From JAIBBV01 sp044347745 (GTDB lineage Bacteria > Bdellovibrionota_C > UBA2361 > JAFLCA01): a DNA stretch of 64,000 nucleotides. Location: NCBI GenBank assembly GCA_044347745.1, contig JBIKUD010000011.1, positions 1 through 64,000 of the forward strand, written 5' to 3'. This document shows positions 16,217 through 25,172 of this stretch, piece after piece. The notes beneath the pieces were generated by a model. That model was not told the DNA's origin, did not search any database, and saw nothing but the letters and a program-made list of their open reading frames with translations. The stretch's first letter is position 1, and every line of letters begins with the position of its first letter. The translations under genes and the position numbers were made by a program.

Positions 16217-17398
16217 TTACAGCGAAACCATTACCGCCAGAGTAGTGTTTACCAAAATAAGCGCCGGAGCGGTGTACTTCCATTTAAACTTCAATAATAG
16301 CAATAAGCTTAGCGCGCAGATAAGCGCTGCCTGATAGGAAGTAATTAGGTGCTGATAAAATTCTAATACTGTTGCAGCCATTATACCGACAACTCCTGCT
16401 GCAACTCCCTCTAAGAGTCTTTGCAAAGACCTGTGCTCCATTAAACGTTCAAACACCTCATGGCCGAGGAGAGTAAATAAAAAAGCAGGCAGAAAGATAC
16501 CAAATGTAATTGCGAGTGCCCCAAAAAATCCGCCGCCAAGCCACCCAAGAAAACTTGCAAATATAACAAGCGGTGCTGGAATCATGCCGCCTAACGCAAT
16601 TCCATCCATAAACTGAGCCTGAGTGATCCAGGCATAGGAATGCACTGCATCGGCCTCGAGAAAAGGAATAACAGTATAGGCACCACCAAAAGTGAGTAAG
16701 CCAGCTTTTAGGCCAATCCAGCTCAAATCAAGAATGCTGACGTGGCCAGAGGCTATTTGCGTAGCAGCGACATGTGCTGCACCTGCTGACTGAGTTGCTG
16801 TGTACCATATAGCCACAAGTCCAAAACTAATCGCGCCGCCAATCGCAAGCTTTTTCTGGCCGCGACTCGCAATCTCCACAATCAATGCAGCCAATAGCAG
16901 TGAAATCCAAAAGGGAACTGAGGCAAGCTCTAAGGTGCAGGCGAGTAGCCCTGCGACAATTGCGCCCAGAGAATGAAGGCTGTGAGAGGCAATTCGCTTT
17001 AGAGCAGCGCTAATCACAGCCAAGATAGTAGGATACACGATAACCGAGAGCGCCGTAATTAATTGGCTATGAAATGAGAGGTTTGTATAGAGCCAGGCCA
17101 GCCCAAGCATAAGCAATAAACCAGGCAGCATAAAACCTAACCCGGCTAAAATTCCTCCGAGGCGGCCCTTTTTGACGGTGCCAAAATAGACGCATAGTTC
17201 GTGAGCCTCAGGACCAGGTAACGCCTGGTACAGGGCCAAAGCCTTAAGAAAACGATCTTCAGATACCCATTTTTCCTCTGTGACCAGCTCCCTTTTCAGC
17301 ATGGCTATTTGAGCGATGGGACCGCCCCAGGCTAAACAGCCAAATTTGCAGAATTTAAGAAAAAGCGCGAGGTAAGAGTAGTTTTTTGAAAGTTGCAT
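16217..17398 (-). CDS. chrA: ChrA-type chromate transporter (two-domain)
   Basis: CHR-superfamily membrane protein of 393 aa with about 10-12 helices and two homologous halves. The first half has the family motifs FGGPIAQ-like (AWGGPIAQIAMLKREL, about 20-35) and ALPGPEAHELCVYFG (about 56-70). The second half repeats them as FGGAYTVIPFLE and DGIALGGMIPAPLVIF. The canonical motif is LPGPN/LPGPL; here it reads LPGPEA, a family variant. Members export chromate or transport related oxyanions. I start at ATG 17398, which matches the family N-terminus. A TTG at 17440 would add 14 non-conserved residues. No chrB-like regulator is adjacent. The 3' end faces the tRNA. Confidence 0.9.
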   Translation of the reverse strand: MQLSKNYSYLALFLKFCKFGCLAWGGPIAQIAMLKRELVTEEKWVSEDRFLKALALYQALPGPEAHELCVYFGTVKKGRLGGILAGLGFMLPGLLLMLGLAWLYTNLSFHSQLITALSVIVYPTILAVISAALKRIASHSLHSLGAIVAGLLACTLELASVPFWISLLLAALIVEIASRGQKKLAIGGAISFGLVAIWYTATQSAGAAHVAATQIASGHVSILDLSWIGLKAGLLTFGGAYTVIPFLEADAVHSYAWITQAQFMDGIALGGMIPAPLVIFASFLGWLGGGFFGALAITFGIFLPAFLFTLLGHEVFERLMEHRSLQRLLEGVAAGVVGIMAATVLEFYQHLITSYQAALICALSLLLLLKFKWKYTAPALILVNTTLAVMVSL

Positions 17399-17550
17399 GA
17401 TGGCCGTTATTGTAAGGTTTTTGCGAGATGCTGTTCGCAAATGAGCGCAGACTTACACCTTGAGGACTTAAGATTTTTTGCCAGATTGCCGTCTTAAGAA
17501 CAGCATATTAAAGCTTGCCCCGGACGGTAGCCTCCTTTTAAATTTATATC

Positions 17551-18306
17551 ATGTCGCAGTCAAAAGACGATCCCCTCGTTGGCTCCATTTTTGGTTTATG
17601 TGCCGGTCTTGGGCTCTTTTGGTTTGGTTTTCACCTAAGACGTAAATACAAAATAATAGAGCGAACCCCAACTTCTAAAGTAAGATCGCTTGCAATTGGC
17701 TTAGCCGAAATACAAGGCAAGGCCGAAATTTTTAAAGAACCGCTCGTAAGTCCCTTTTCCCAAAAACCCTGCGTCTATTACTCCTACACCGTAGAGCAAA
17801 AAAAGCGCTCAGGCAAAAAGACGCGTTGGGTTACTATTGCAAGTGGTAAATCAGAGAGCCCATTTTTCGTTCGCGATGAAACGGGCGTAGTTACGGTGTT
17901 GCCTGAAGGTGCAGAGTGCCATTTTGACGTGGACAATCGATTTCGCACGGGCCTTTTTTCAAGTGAGCAAGAGGACCAATTTAAAGCCGGATTAACTCGA
18001 ATTGGGGTGTCCTATCAGGGACTTTTTGGTGATAAGACGCTGCGTTGTCAGGAGACATTAATAGCAGCAGGCGACAATCTGTATGTACTGGCAGAGGCCC
18101 AACGCCGAGCCGCTGCAACAGATTCGGCGAGAAATGAAGACAATCTCTATATGGGGAAGGGCGCACAAAAGATGTGCATCTTCTCAGACTCCAGCGAAAA
18201 AGAGCTCTTAAGCTCGCTGAAACTGCAAATGTATCTTTTTGTATACGGTGGGCCGGTTATCGCGTTAGTGTGTTTGTATATATTACTTAATCGTCTTGGA
18301 GTGTGA
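17551..18306 (+). CDS. GIDE-domain membrane protein (251 aa)
   Basis: A hydrophobic helix near residues 9-25 and another at 228-246 flank a soluble domain. The features KVRSLAIGLAEIQGKAE, SPFSQKPCVYYSYTVEQ and SPFFVRDETGVVTVLPEGAE match the prokaryotic GIDE domain (the BAM-like region of eukaryotic MAPL/MUL1). The family is known next to LemA genes, and here the LemA gene follows directly. In bacteria the pair is proposed to act in envelope signalling or stress, but the biochemical role is unknown. There is no RING finger. Confidence 0.8.
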   Translation: MSQSKDDPLVGSIFGLCAGLGLFWFGFHLRRKYKIIERTPTSKVRSLAIGLAEIQGKAEIFKEPLVSPFSQKPCVYYSYTVEQKKRSGKKTRWVTIASGKSESPFFVRDETGVVTVLPEGAECHFDVDNRFRTGLFSSEQEDQFKAGLTRIGVSYQGLFGDKTLRCQETLIAAGDNLYVLAEAQRRAAATDSARNEDNLYMGKGAQKMCIFSDSSEKELLSSLKLQMYLFVYGGPVIALVCLYILLNRLGV

Positions 18307-18317
18307 GGAGCTGGGTT

Positions 18318-18884
18318 ATGGTGGCTGCTTTGGTGTTTCTTGGGTTTATTGCTTTTATAGTTATTGGCTTTTTGGCCTGGGGCATTGGCATTTACAACAA
18401 CTTAGTAGCAATTCGAAATAACGTTGATAAAGCTTGGGCCAATATTGACGTGATATTGAAGCAGCGACATGACGAGCTCCCGAAGCTTATTGATACCTGC
18501 AAAGGCTACATGAAACACGAGCAGACTTTGCTTGAAAATGTAACTCGCGCTCGCACTTCATTTATGTCGGCCCCAGATGTGGGCGCAAAAACCGAAGCTG
18601 AGAATGTACTAAATTCCAGTCTACGCAGTCTTTTTGCCGTCGCGGAAAATTATCCAGAGCTTAAGGCCAACCAAAACTTTCTTGATCTTCAAAATCGTAT
18701 CTCGGCTTTGGAAGAAAGTATTGCTGATAGACGTGAATTTTTTAACGAAGCTACGACCATCTACAACACCAAAATTCAAAGTTTCCCAGATATGTTTTTT
18801 GCTAATATGCTGCAAATGCTTAAGCGGCCGCTGCTTGAGATTCCGAAGGCCGAAACTGAGGATGTAAAGATTAGTTTCAGCTAG
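18318..18884 (+). CDS. lemA: LemA family protein
   Basis: N-terminal transmembrane helix (about residues 3-22), then a long helical coiled domain opening with YNNLVAIRNNVDKAWANIDVILKQR, the LemA hallmark. The length of 188 aa is standard. The ATG at 18318 follows AGGAG (18305-18309). A GTG at 18303 would overlap the preceding stop. LemA proteins are inner-membrane proteins with the N-terminus outside and a cytosolic helical bundle. Their function is not settled. It is transcribed with the GIDE gene. Confidence 0.93.
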   Translation: MVAALVFLGFIAFIVIGFLAWGIGIYNNLVAIRNNVDKAWANIDVILKQRHDELPKLIDTCKGYMKHEQTLLENVTRARTSFMSAPDVGAKTEAENVLNSSLRSLFAVAENYPELKANQNFLDLQNRISALEESIADRREFFNEATTIYNTKIQSFPDMFFANMLQMLKRPLLEIPKAETEDVKISFS

Positions 18885-18970
18885 TAGGCGGTGAAGTAAT
18901 GAGGCTGTCGTTCTTCGCTGTAGCTGCGATAGAACGGTGGACCAGGCGCTCTGTAAAAGCCGAACGCCTA
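18885..18970. terminator. Nested inverted repeats between convergent genes
   Basis: An outer TAGGCG (18885-18890) / CGCCTA (18965-18970) encloses a bulged hairpin, CGTTCT-TCGC...GCGATAGAACG (18909-18936). The lemA gene ends just before it, and the convergent DUF4259-like gene ends just after. A bidirectional terminator role is inferred; there is no long U tract. Confidence 0.35.
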
Positions 18971-18975
18971 CCCGA

Positions 18976-19860
18976 TTAAACTTTAAGAACCACGGCCAAC
19001 GGATGTACTACGACCAGCGAGGCGTGAAGATGGGGTAACGCTAACTTTAATCTCTCCAATTGCGCAAGGTAGGCTGCTTCGGCTTTTGGCTCTGAAATTC
19101 GGGCGATAAAGAGATATTTTAGCTCTTTTAAATTAGCTAGGGGGCTAAGATCTTGAAGGTGGGTAGATTTAATAACGAGTGTTTCCAATTCAGGAAAAAA
19201 TTGCAGCATCGAGAGTGAAAATGTTTTTATTTTTTTCGATGGATGTTCAATTAAGGTGAGCTGGCGAAAATTATACTGATCGAGCCAGTCCGCAATCCGT
19301 TTCCAGTCTTTATCAGAAAGTGTTGCTGCTCCTTTGACGGCGACTATGTCTACTTTTTCAACGTGGCCAATTTTTTTGCGAAGATTGGGCAACTCATTTT
19401 TCCAATTGAGAGCTTGTTCCTCGCTGCCATTTTCAGAAGCAACCACTATTTGGGGTGTTGGTTCGATGGTCAGAGGAATCTGAGAAGATTGAAGCCGAAA
19501 AAGTAGATTTTGTTGAGAGATTACGAATGTACTGCAATCTTCGATGTCTCTGAATCGGTGAGTGACCTCTGGAGATTTCAGGAGATAGGCCAAATTGTCG
19601 GCTACCTTTGACAAATCCTCTTTTCGCAGTTTGCTCTGCTGGGTTCTACACCAGGATAGCATCTCAAAAGGAAAATCGGAGGAGGGATGGCCGTTTATCG
19701 CCGCCAAAATTTCAGACGCGACAAGCGTTTCTTCCAGCGCACCAAATGCTGAGCTTTGCGCCTGCAAAAGGAGCTTCTTAAGTGATTTTCGCTGAGAGAA
19801 TAGATCAAGCCAGTCAGCAGCGGCATCGTTTCCAAAATTGCTTAGTGAAAAAGTGCCCAT
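18976..19860 (-). CDS. DUF4259-like domain fused to leucine-rich segment (294 aa)
   Basis: The N-terminus (MGTFSLSNFGNDAAADWLDLF, then LEETLVASEILAAINGHPSSDFP) matches the pattern of DUF4259: M-G-T, N-D-x-A-x-D-W, then an Ala-rich helix and G-x-P-S. The C-terminal third (about 190-294) has leucine-rich spacing such as RQLTLIEHP, LETLVIKSTHLQDLSPLANLKELKYLFIA. Neither part has a known activity. There is no signal peptide, so the protein is probably cytosolic. It ends 6 bp downstream of metG and is likely co-transcribed with it. The combination looks unusual. Confidence 0.6.
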   Translation of the reverse strand: MGTFSLSNFGNDAAADWLDLFSQRKSLKKLLLQAQSSAFGALEETLVASEILAAINGHPSSDFPFEMLSWCRTQQSKLRKEDLSKVADNLAYLLKSPEVTHRFRDIEDCSTFVISQQNLLFRLQSSQIPLTIEPTPQIVVASENGSEEQALNWKNELPNLRKKIGHVEKVDIVAVKGAATLSDKDWKRIADWLDQYNFRQLTLIEHPSKKIKTFSLSMLQFFPELETLVIKSTHLQDLSPLANLKELKYLFIARISEPKAEAAYLAQLERLKLALPHLHASLVVVHPLAVVLKV

Positions 19861-19866
19861 CGCGAT

Positions 19867-21435
19867 TTAGGCTGGTAGTTTTGCTCTCTCTAACTTCGGG
19901 AAAAGCGGCTCAGCTTTTTTAACCTTAAGCCCATGTGGCAGCTTGCCCCAGGTGAGCCATTGCGGATCTGGCGTAAAGTTGACTACGCCAAGGTGGTTCA
20001 GCACTGCCTCGCTTTTTCCCGGAATCACTGGCCACAATAGTGTTGCAGCAAGACGGCAACTTTCAAGGCATACCCACAATACTTCAGCGGCAAGCGGTTT
20101 GCCCTCTTCTGTTTTTACCAGTTTCCAGGGTGCCATGTCTGAGATGTATTTGTTCACGTCAGTTAAATAAGCAGCTATTCGCTGCAAGCCCATCTCAGGC
20201 TCCATGTTTTGCACAAAAGACCACACAGCTTCAACGGTTTTTAGGGCTTCCTCTTTTATTTGTAGGGACCGCGCTTCTTTTAAGTCTGGTGTTCCCAAGG
20301 TGCCGTCAAAAGACTGGGCAGCAATTGTTGAAGAACGTGAGAGCAGATTGCCAAATTTATCGGCTAGTTCATCGTTAAGAGTAGTAACGACTTGATCGAA
20401 ATTAAAAGAGGCGTCATTCCCCATACGCATTCCACGCACGAGGTAATAGCGGGTTTGGTCAGCGCCCAGTAGTTCAATAAGTTTATCGGGGCTGACTGTA
20501 TCGCCTTCCGATTTGCTCATTTTTTTCCCGGCAGAATTTAGCCACCAGCCATGTGCATAAATATGACGAGGAAGGGGTAACTTCAAAGCCATCAGCATGC
20601 TAATCCAGTACACGGCATGGGTAGTAAGAATATCCTTGCCAAGCAAATGCACAGTAGTTGGCCAGTAGTTCTGAAATCGGGTTTGGTCCGCTTGAGGGTC
20701 TTGGTAGCCTAAGGCAGTTACATAATTGAGCAGGGCATCAAACCAAACGTAACAAACAAATTCTGGGTCAAAAGGCATTTCGATGCCCCAGCTTAAGCGG
20801 CTCTTGGGGCGACTAATACACAAATCTTGGAGAGGTTGTTTTAAGAAGCCCAGAATTTCGGCGCGTCTGGAAGCAGGAATAATAAAATCTTGATGATCAC
20901 TAAAGTAACTGATCATCTGTTCTTGATACTGAGACATCTTGAAAAAGTAGTTTGACTCCGAAACCCAAGTCACCTCTTTGCCGGTGGGGCTTTTGCCGTC
21001 TACTAAATCTTTTTCAGTATAAAATATCTCCTCGGAAACGCAGTACCAACCTTCATGGGTGTCTTTGTAGATGAGGCCCTCTTTGTGGAGCTTCGAAAGG
21101 ACTGCCTTTACTCCTGCAATATGTGTCGGTTTTGTAGTGCGCATAAAGATGCTGATGTCAGCATGCAGGTTTTTCCAGGTAGCTTGAAATTTTTCAGCAA
21201 GCGCATCAACATGCGCTTGAGCACTAAGCCCCGCGTCTTTTGCGGCATCGGCTACCTTTTGACCATGCTCATCAGTCCCAGTCAGGAAAATTGAGTCATA
21301 GCCCATTAAGCGGTGGTAGCGATGGATGCTGTCGCCAAATACGGTGGTGTAGGCGTGGCCAAGATGAGGCACCGCGTTGGGGTAATAAATTGGAGTGGTA
21401 ACGTAAAACGGTTTTAGTTCTTTGGCATTGTTCAT
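19867..21435 (-). CDS. metG: Methionyl-tRNA synthetase
   Basis: Class I aminoacyl-tRNA synthetase charging tRNA-Met. HLGHAY (the HIGH motif) lies near residue 24 and KMSKSEGD (KMSKS) near 305. The core also shows LTGTDEHGQKV and CYVWFDALLNYVTALGY. The connective peptide lacks a CX2C zinc knuckle pair, so it belongs to the short MetG type of about 510-530 aa without the C-terminal tRNA-binding domain. I choose ATG 21435 (522 aa, TGAGG just upstream). A GTG at 21462 would add nine residues. Confidence 0.96.
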   Translation of the reverse strand: MNNAKELKPFYVTTPIYYPNAVPHLGHAYTTVFGDSIHRYHRLMGYDSIFLTGTDEHGQKVADAAKDAGLSAQAHVDALAEKFQATWKNLHADISIFMRTTKPTHIAGVKAVLSKLHKEGLIYKDTHEGWYCVSEEIFYTEKDLVDGKSPTGKEVTWVSESNYFFKMSQYQEQMISYFSDHQDFIIPASRRAEILGFLKQPLQDLCISRPKSRLSWGIEMPFDPEFVCYVWFDALLNYVTALGYQDPQADQTRFQNYWPTTVHLLGKDILTTHAVYWISMLMALKLPLPRHIYAHGWWLNSAGKKMSKSEGDTVSPDKLIELLGADQTRYYLVRGMRMGNDASFNFDQVVTTLNDELADKFGNLLSRSSTIAAQSFDGTLGTPDLKEARSLQIKEEALKTVEAVWSFVQNMEPEMGLQRIAAYLTDVNKYISDMAPWKLVKTEEGKPLAAEVLWVCLESCRLAATLLWPVIPGKSEAVLNHLGVVNFTPDPQWLTWGKLPHGLKVKKAEPLFPKLERAKLPA

Positions 21436-21589
21436 GAGAGCCTCATTAAGCGTGCAAGCCACATGATATCCCAGGAGTAGTTTGAAGCAAGCATTTGTGA
21501 AGTCGGCCGGGCCGGGCAGCTTCCCCTTTTCTTGTCAAAGGGTGACCTATTTAAAGCCTTACAAAATGTGATTGGGCATGAATATTTGT

Positions 21590-22168
21590 TTATTTTGGGG
21601 TGAGAGAAGTAGGCTCTACTATAGTTGCTCCGCCAGGTTCATCCCGAACTACAACCAAGCAGGTGCCGCTGCCTCTTAAGGAGTAGGAATCACCATCACA
21701 TATCATGCGGTTTTGCCCTGCATCGATTAAATGGTCCTTGGCATTGAGAGTCAGCACAAATTTCCCCTCTATCACATAGAGCATTTCGTGGCGGCCTCTA
21801 TTTGTAGCTACTGAACCCAATTGAGGATAGTGTCCGTCCTTCATCGAGAACACTGCACTGTAAACCCCACTTCCGTAAGGCTTATGAATGACTACTTTTG
21901 TACCACCACTCAGGTCGTATTCAGCTTGCGCAATCGATCGGTCAAGTTGATTGATCTCAGCTATAGGCGAATTTTGCATATGTTCCTTACGGGTATCAGT
22001 GATGATGGCGCGTCCCGTTGCTGCCTCTACAGCGCTATCCTGCGTACATCCACTGAGCAGGACGAGTCCAGCCAGGGTCATACGAAGTTGTGTGAAAGGC
22101 GAAGGGTCTGGGTTGCTACGCTGTGCGTTTTGGCACTGTGGCATTTCTGTTTTAAAGTTGGGAAGCAT
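21590..22168 (-). CDS. Small cupin-fold lipoprotein-like protein (192 aa)
   Basis: The region TLAGLVLLSGC (about 31-41) looks like a lipobox, suggesting export, although the charged segment before it is long. If translation starts at the internal Met (about 22081), this would be a normal lipoprotein signal. The second half has the cupin pattern: HEMLYVIEGKFVLTLNAKDHLIDAG, then SLRGSGTCLVVVRDEPGG. The first metal motif is reduced: the usual HxH is replaced by R-G-R-H-E, so metal binding is doubtful. It starts 12 bp after the orphan 620-aa gene and probably belongs to the same operon. Function unknown. Confidence 0.6.
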   Translation of the reverse strand: MLPNFKTEMPQCQNAQRSNPDPSPFTQLRMTLAGLVLLSGCTQDSAVEAATGRAIITDTRKEHMQNSPIAEINQLDRSIAQAEYDLSGGTKVVIHKPYGSGVYSAVFSMKDGHYPQLGSVATNRGRHEMLYVIEGKFVLTLNAKDHLIDAGQNRMICDGDSYSLRGSGTCLVVVRDEPGGATIVEPTSLTPK

Positions 22169-22180
22169 CTAAAAATTAAT

Positions 22181-24043
22181 TTAAGACTGTTGGAGATCTA
22201 CCAGGTCTGCCCCTGCATACAGACCACGAATCCCAATAATAGGAATACTCTTCTTGCCGAAAACTTGCCACATATTGAGGGCATCTGCAGCTAAATGATA
22301 TGGGGAGTTGTGGGTATTCATAAGTTCATGCATTACCGCATACTCTGCCCCTTGAATTGCTACTTTGCGCCTCATGTACAGGAGTGCTTGCGCCTCTTTG
22401 CTTGAAATATCTCCTGATGCAAGCTGCGCCTGCATGGCACGTAACACAGACGCCTTGTCTCTAACTGGCACTTGAGATTTGAGTTCTTGTACATACTCTG
22501 GCGCGTCTGGGCCGCTCCACTTTACTAATAGGTCCATTCGCAACAAGATAAGGGTATCGATTTGTTTTTGGATCGGGGCGGACTTTTCCGCGAGTCCAAC
22601 AAGGTGCTCTCTCTTTGTTTCAACGAGTGTGTTGAATCGTGCAAGAGTAGAGGTGGTGCCGTCTCCTTCTTTGTCTTTGAGCAGCGCAGCCGTAACTCGA
22701 CCTACTTCTACCAGAGCAATTACATTATTGGAATGTGGCTCAGTTATTCGCAGAGTTCTTTGATGAATGAGATCCTCGGAATCGGCTAGAGTAACGTCAA
22801 TCTCGAGGGTCGAGGGTAAAAGCTCAACGATACGAGCGGTAATCTGGTTTACCGAGCTGTTTAAACGTCTTTCAAACTCCTCCACCGAACCACAGTTAGT
22901 AAGTTCCGCGTTTGCTCGAGTAGCTTCGAAATCAGCAACTCCAATTCTGAAGCTTATCGGAGATGGCAAGGCATCGAGCTTTGCGAGCTCTGCTGCTCGT
23001 GCGATGAGCGCAGTCGCTATTGGTATGGAGCGCTCAGCGGTTAATCCGCACCCGGTTCCTAGTCCATCCATGGTATAATTGTATGAACCGTCTGGCTGCT
23101 GCTTGCGGGCATAATCCGGGCAGCAAAACAAAAAACCGGTGCCGCCACTTCTGATAGCTCTGTTTGCATCGACGAGAGTCTTAAAGTTCGGCGCAAGCAA
23201 GCCAGTGGATTTATGTGCATCAACAAAATCAAAATTGAGAAGAATTGATGGCTCGAAGGCATCAAGTTCGTTGGTCATGAGCTTTTTGCCGCCCAGCGCC
23301 TGAGCCAAGCGAAGCTTGGCTGCCTGCAAAAATTCATGTCGCAGCAAGGCGGCAAGTGTTGCTTGATTATCATCGCTAACATTATTGGTCCTGAAAAATC
23401 TTCCACTTACTTCGGCCCGTAATTCGGCGTCGTCCGGAAAGTGATAACTTTGGGTAAACCGCTGCCAGACAGAATCTCTTAGGTTGGCGCGGCGTTCAAA
23501 CTGCCTGCTCATGAGGCCAAAGTCTGGTTCACATTTGGATTCGCGTACGTAAAATTGAGCAAGTTCAACGAGCCGGCCCCAAGCTGGACTAATTTTTTCT
23601 CCAATAACTCCAAAAAGTGGCAGCTTTGAAAAGTCTCCATGCGGAACTGAACCCGAATCCATTTGCTGCTTATACCAGATAACTGCATGAAAGATTCTAT
23701 CAGCATGGCTTGCATAATGTTCGTCTGGAATACTAGCAGCCAGCATTTGCTGAATGGCGAGTTTGTGCTGGTTTACGGAGGCGGTAGCCTTTGGGGTCGA
23801 GGCTCGCTGGGTTGCTTCAGACCAGAATGCTGCACAGATTTTTTGGGCCTCGGCGTTTGGCACTGAAGACGGTGGTCGAAGCGAGGAGTGCTGTGAGCCA
23901 ACTGCATGAGTTTCGGCAACTTGGTCGAGAAGACTGCCAAAACTGAAGATAGACGCCGACGGAATCTGTCGGGCTTGAGGAGCTTCCGAACCTGTTGACT
24001 CAGGACCCTTATCTGCTGGTCCTGAGGAGTGACTGTGCACCAT
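22181..24043 (-). CDS. Unrecognised 620-aa protein, probably cytosolic
   Basis: The start is fixed by a strong AAGGAGAG site just upstream of ATG 24043; a longer in-frame start exists but lacks such a site. The first 70 residues are low-complexity and rich in Ser, Pro and Gln. The rest is mixed alpha/beta with no transmembrane helix. A central block around FLFCCPDYARK, TMDGLGTGCGLTAERS and FRIGVADFEATRANAEL looks like an active-site region with conserved-looking Cys and Gly. A later part has LEIDVTLADSEDLIHQRTLR. I could not match it to a family. Upstream is terC on the same strand after a 290-bp gap; downstream is the cupin gene. Confidence 0.7.
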   Translation of the reverse strand: MVHSHSSGPADKGPESTGSEAPQARQIPSASIFSFGSLLDQVAETHAVGSQHSSLRPPSSVPNAEAQKICAAFWSEATQRASTPKATASVNQHKLAIQQMLAASIPDEHYASHADRIFHAVIWYKQQMDSGSVPHGDFSKLPLFGVIGEKISPAWGRLVELAQFYVRESKCEPDFGLMSRQFERRANLRDSVWQRFTQSYHFPDDAELRAEVSGRFFRTNNVSDDNQATLAALLRHEFLQAAKLRLAQALGGKKLMTNELDAFEPSILLNFDFVDAHKSTGLLAPNFKTLVDANRAIRSGGTGFLFCCPDYARKQQPDGSYNYTMDGLGTGCGLTAERSIPIATALIARAAELAKLDALPSPISFRIGVADFEATRANAELTNCGSVEEFERRLNSSVNQITARIVELLPSTLEIDVTLADSEDLIHQRTLRITEPHSNNVIALVEVGRVTAALLKDKEGDGTTSTLARFNTLVETKREHLVGLAEKSAPIQKQIDTLILLRMDLLVKWSGPDAPEYVQELKSQVPVRDKASVLRAMQAQLASGDISSKEAQALLYMRRKVAIQGAEYAVMHELMNTHNSPYHLAADALNMWQVFGKKSIPIIGIRGLYAGADLVDLQQS

Positions 24044-24333
24044 TTCTCTCCTTATCGATCCACAAGTATTGCAACTATTTGCCGGAACGAAGAAACAATG
24101 AGGATAAAAAGAGCGAGGAAACACGAGCGGTACGCTTGCCGTAGTTCCCACAAACATAAACTCAGATAACAGCCTTTGCGTTCAAACCTATAATTACGCA
24201 GGTGCACTGAGACCTTACAAGAATATGTACAGTGCGATGCCTAGTCAAGAAGAGTTAATCAACCCCAACTAGCTTTCTCTTCGGTGAGCACAAGAGAAGT
24301 AGCGTCTAGAATTCGTTTGAGTTTTGGCACACG

Positions 24334-25146
24334 TTAACGAATCCCAATGTGCGTCTTTATTATTGCCTCGATGTGTTTACCTGCTGCAAGCGGCTCCTGG
24401 CAGGTTGGGCATATGTTGCCCTGACTAATCTGACCTGCTTCATATGATTTAGTGCGCAGGTCTTCAATCCAGAATGCAAACGTCGCAAAGGCAATCGAGG
24501 TGTACACTATAGATTTTGGCATATGGAAACCAAGCGCTTCGGCGCCAAGCAAGGTAGCAATCAAAAGTAAAAAGCAGACCCCTAAAATTTTAAATCCTGG
24601 ACGGCGTTCAATAAAGGTAGTGACATGCGGTGCAGCGAATACCATGAAACCTACGGCGATGAAGATTGAAAGATAGATGACCCACATTGTTTGTGTCATT
24701 CCAATCGCAGTCACCACAGAATCAATAGAAAACACAAGTCCAAGCATTGATACGCGTGCGATGACTGCGGGAAAACTAGACGCGGCTTCTCGTTCATCTT
24801 TTTTGACAGGGCTGCGTGAGGTTGCATCATGAATTTCGTGTACCGCATGGTATCCAAGGAAAAGACCGCCGCCCAACAGCACCAATCCTTTGACTGAGAA
24901 TCCTACGCCTGCCAGGGTAAAAAGTGGCTCATTCATGCTTAAGAGCCAAGCGGCAAAAAAGACCAAAACGAGGCGCAGGCCGGCACTAATCATTAAACCA
25001 ATTCGTTCCGCTTTTTTTCGCAACTCCGCCGGTAACTTTGAAACCTGAATGCTAAGAAACAGCAGGTTATCAACCCCAAGCACGATTTCGAGGGCCGTAA
25101 GCGTCAGCAATGCAACAAGGGCTTCTGAGGTAATCAAGTCAAACAT
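24334..25146 (-). CDS. terC: TerC-family integral membrane protein with C-terminal CPxC motif
   Basis: Seven to nine predicted helices with the two TerC acidic motifs: EIVLGVDNLLFLS (about 20-32) and FSIDSVVTAIGMTQ (about 139-152). Members are linked to tellurite resistance and, in other bacteria, to metal (manganese) efflux during protein secretion. The 270-aa length is typical. The hydrophilic tail after the last helix reads GNICPTCQEPL, a single Cys pair that could bind metal with a partner or another subunit. The gene starts 26 bp after the stop of the LAGLIDADG-like gene and may be transcribed with it. Confidence 0.9.
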   Translation of the reverse strand: MFDLITSEALVALLTLTALEIVLGVDNLLFLSIQVSKLPAELRKKAERIGLMISAGLRLVLVFFAAWLLSMNEPLFTLAGVGFSVKGLVLLGGGLFLGYHAVHEIHDATSRSPVKKDEREAASSFPAVIARVSMLGLVFSIDSVVTAIGMTQTMWVIYLSIFIAVGFMVFAAPHVTTFIERRPGFKILGVCFLLLIATLLGAEALGFHMPKSIVYTSIAFATFAFWIEDLRTKSYEAGQISQGNICPTCQEPLAAGKHIEAIIKTHIGIR

Positions 25147-25172
25147 AGAGAAAAAAAGTAATTGAGTGATTT

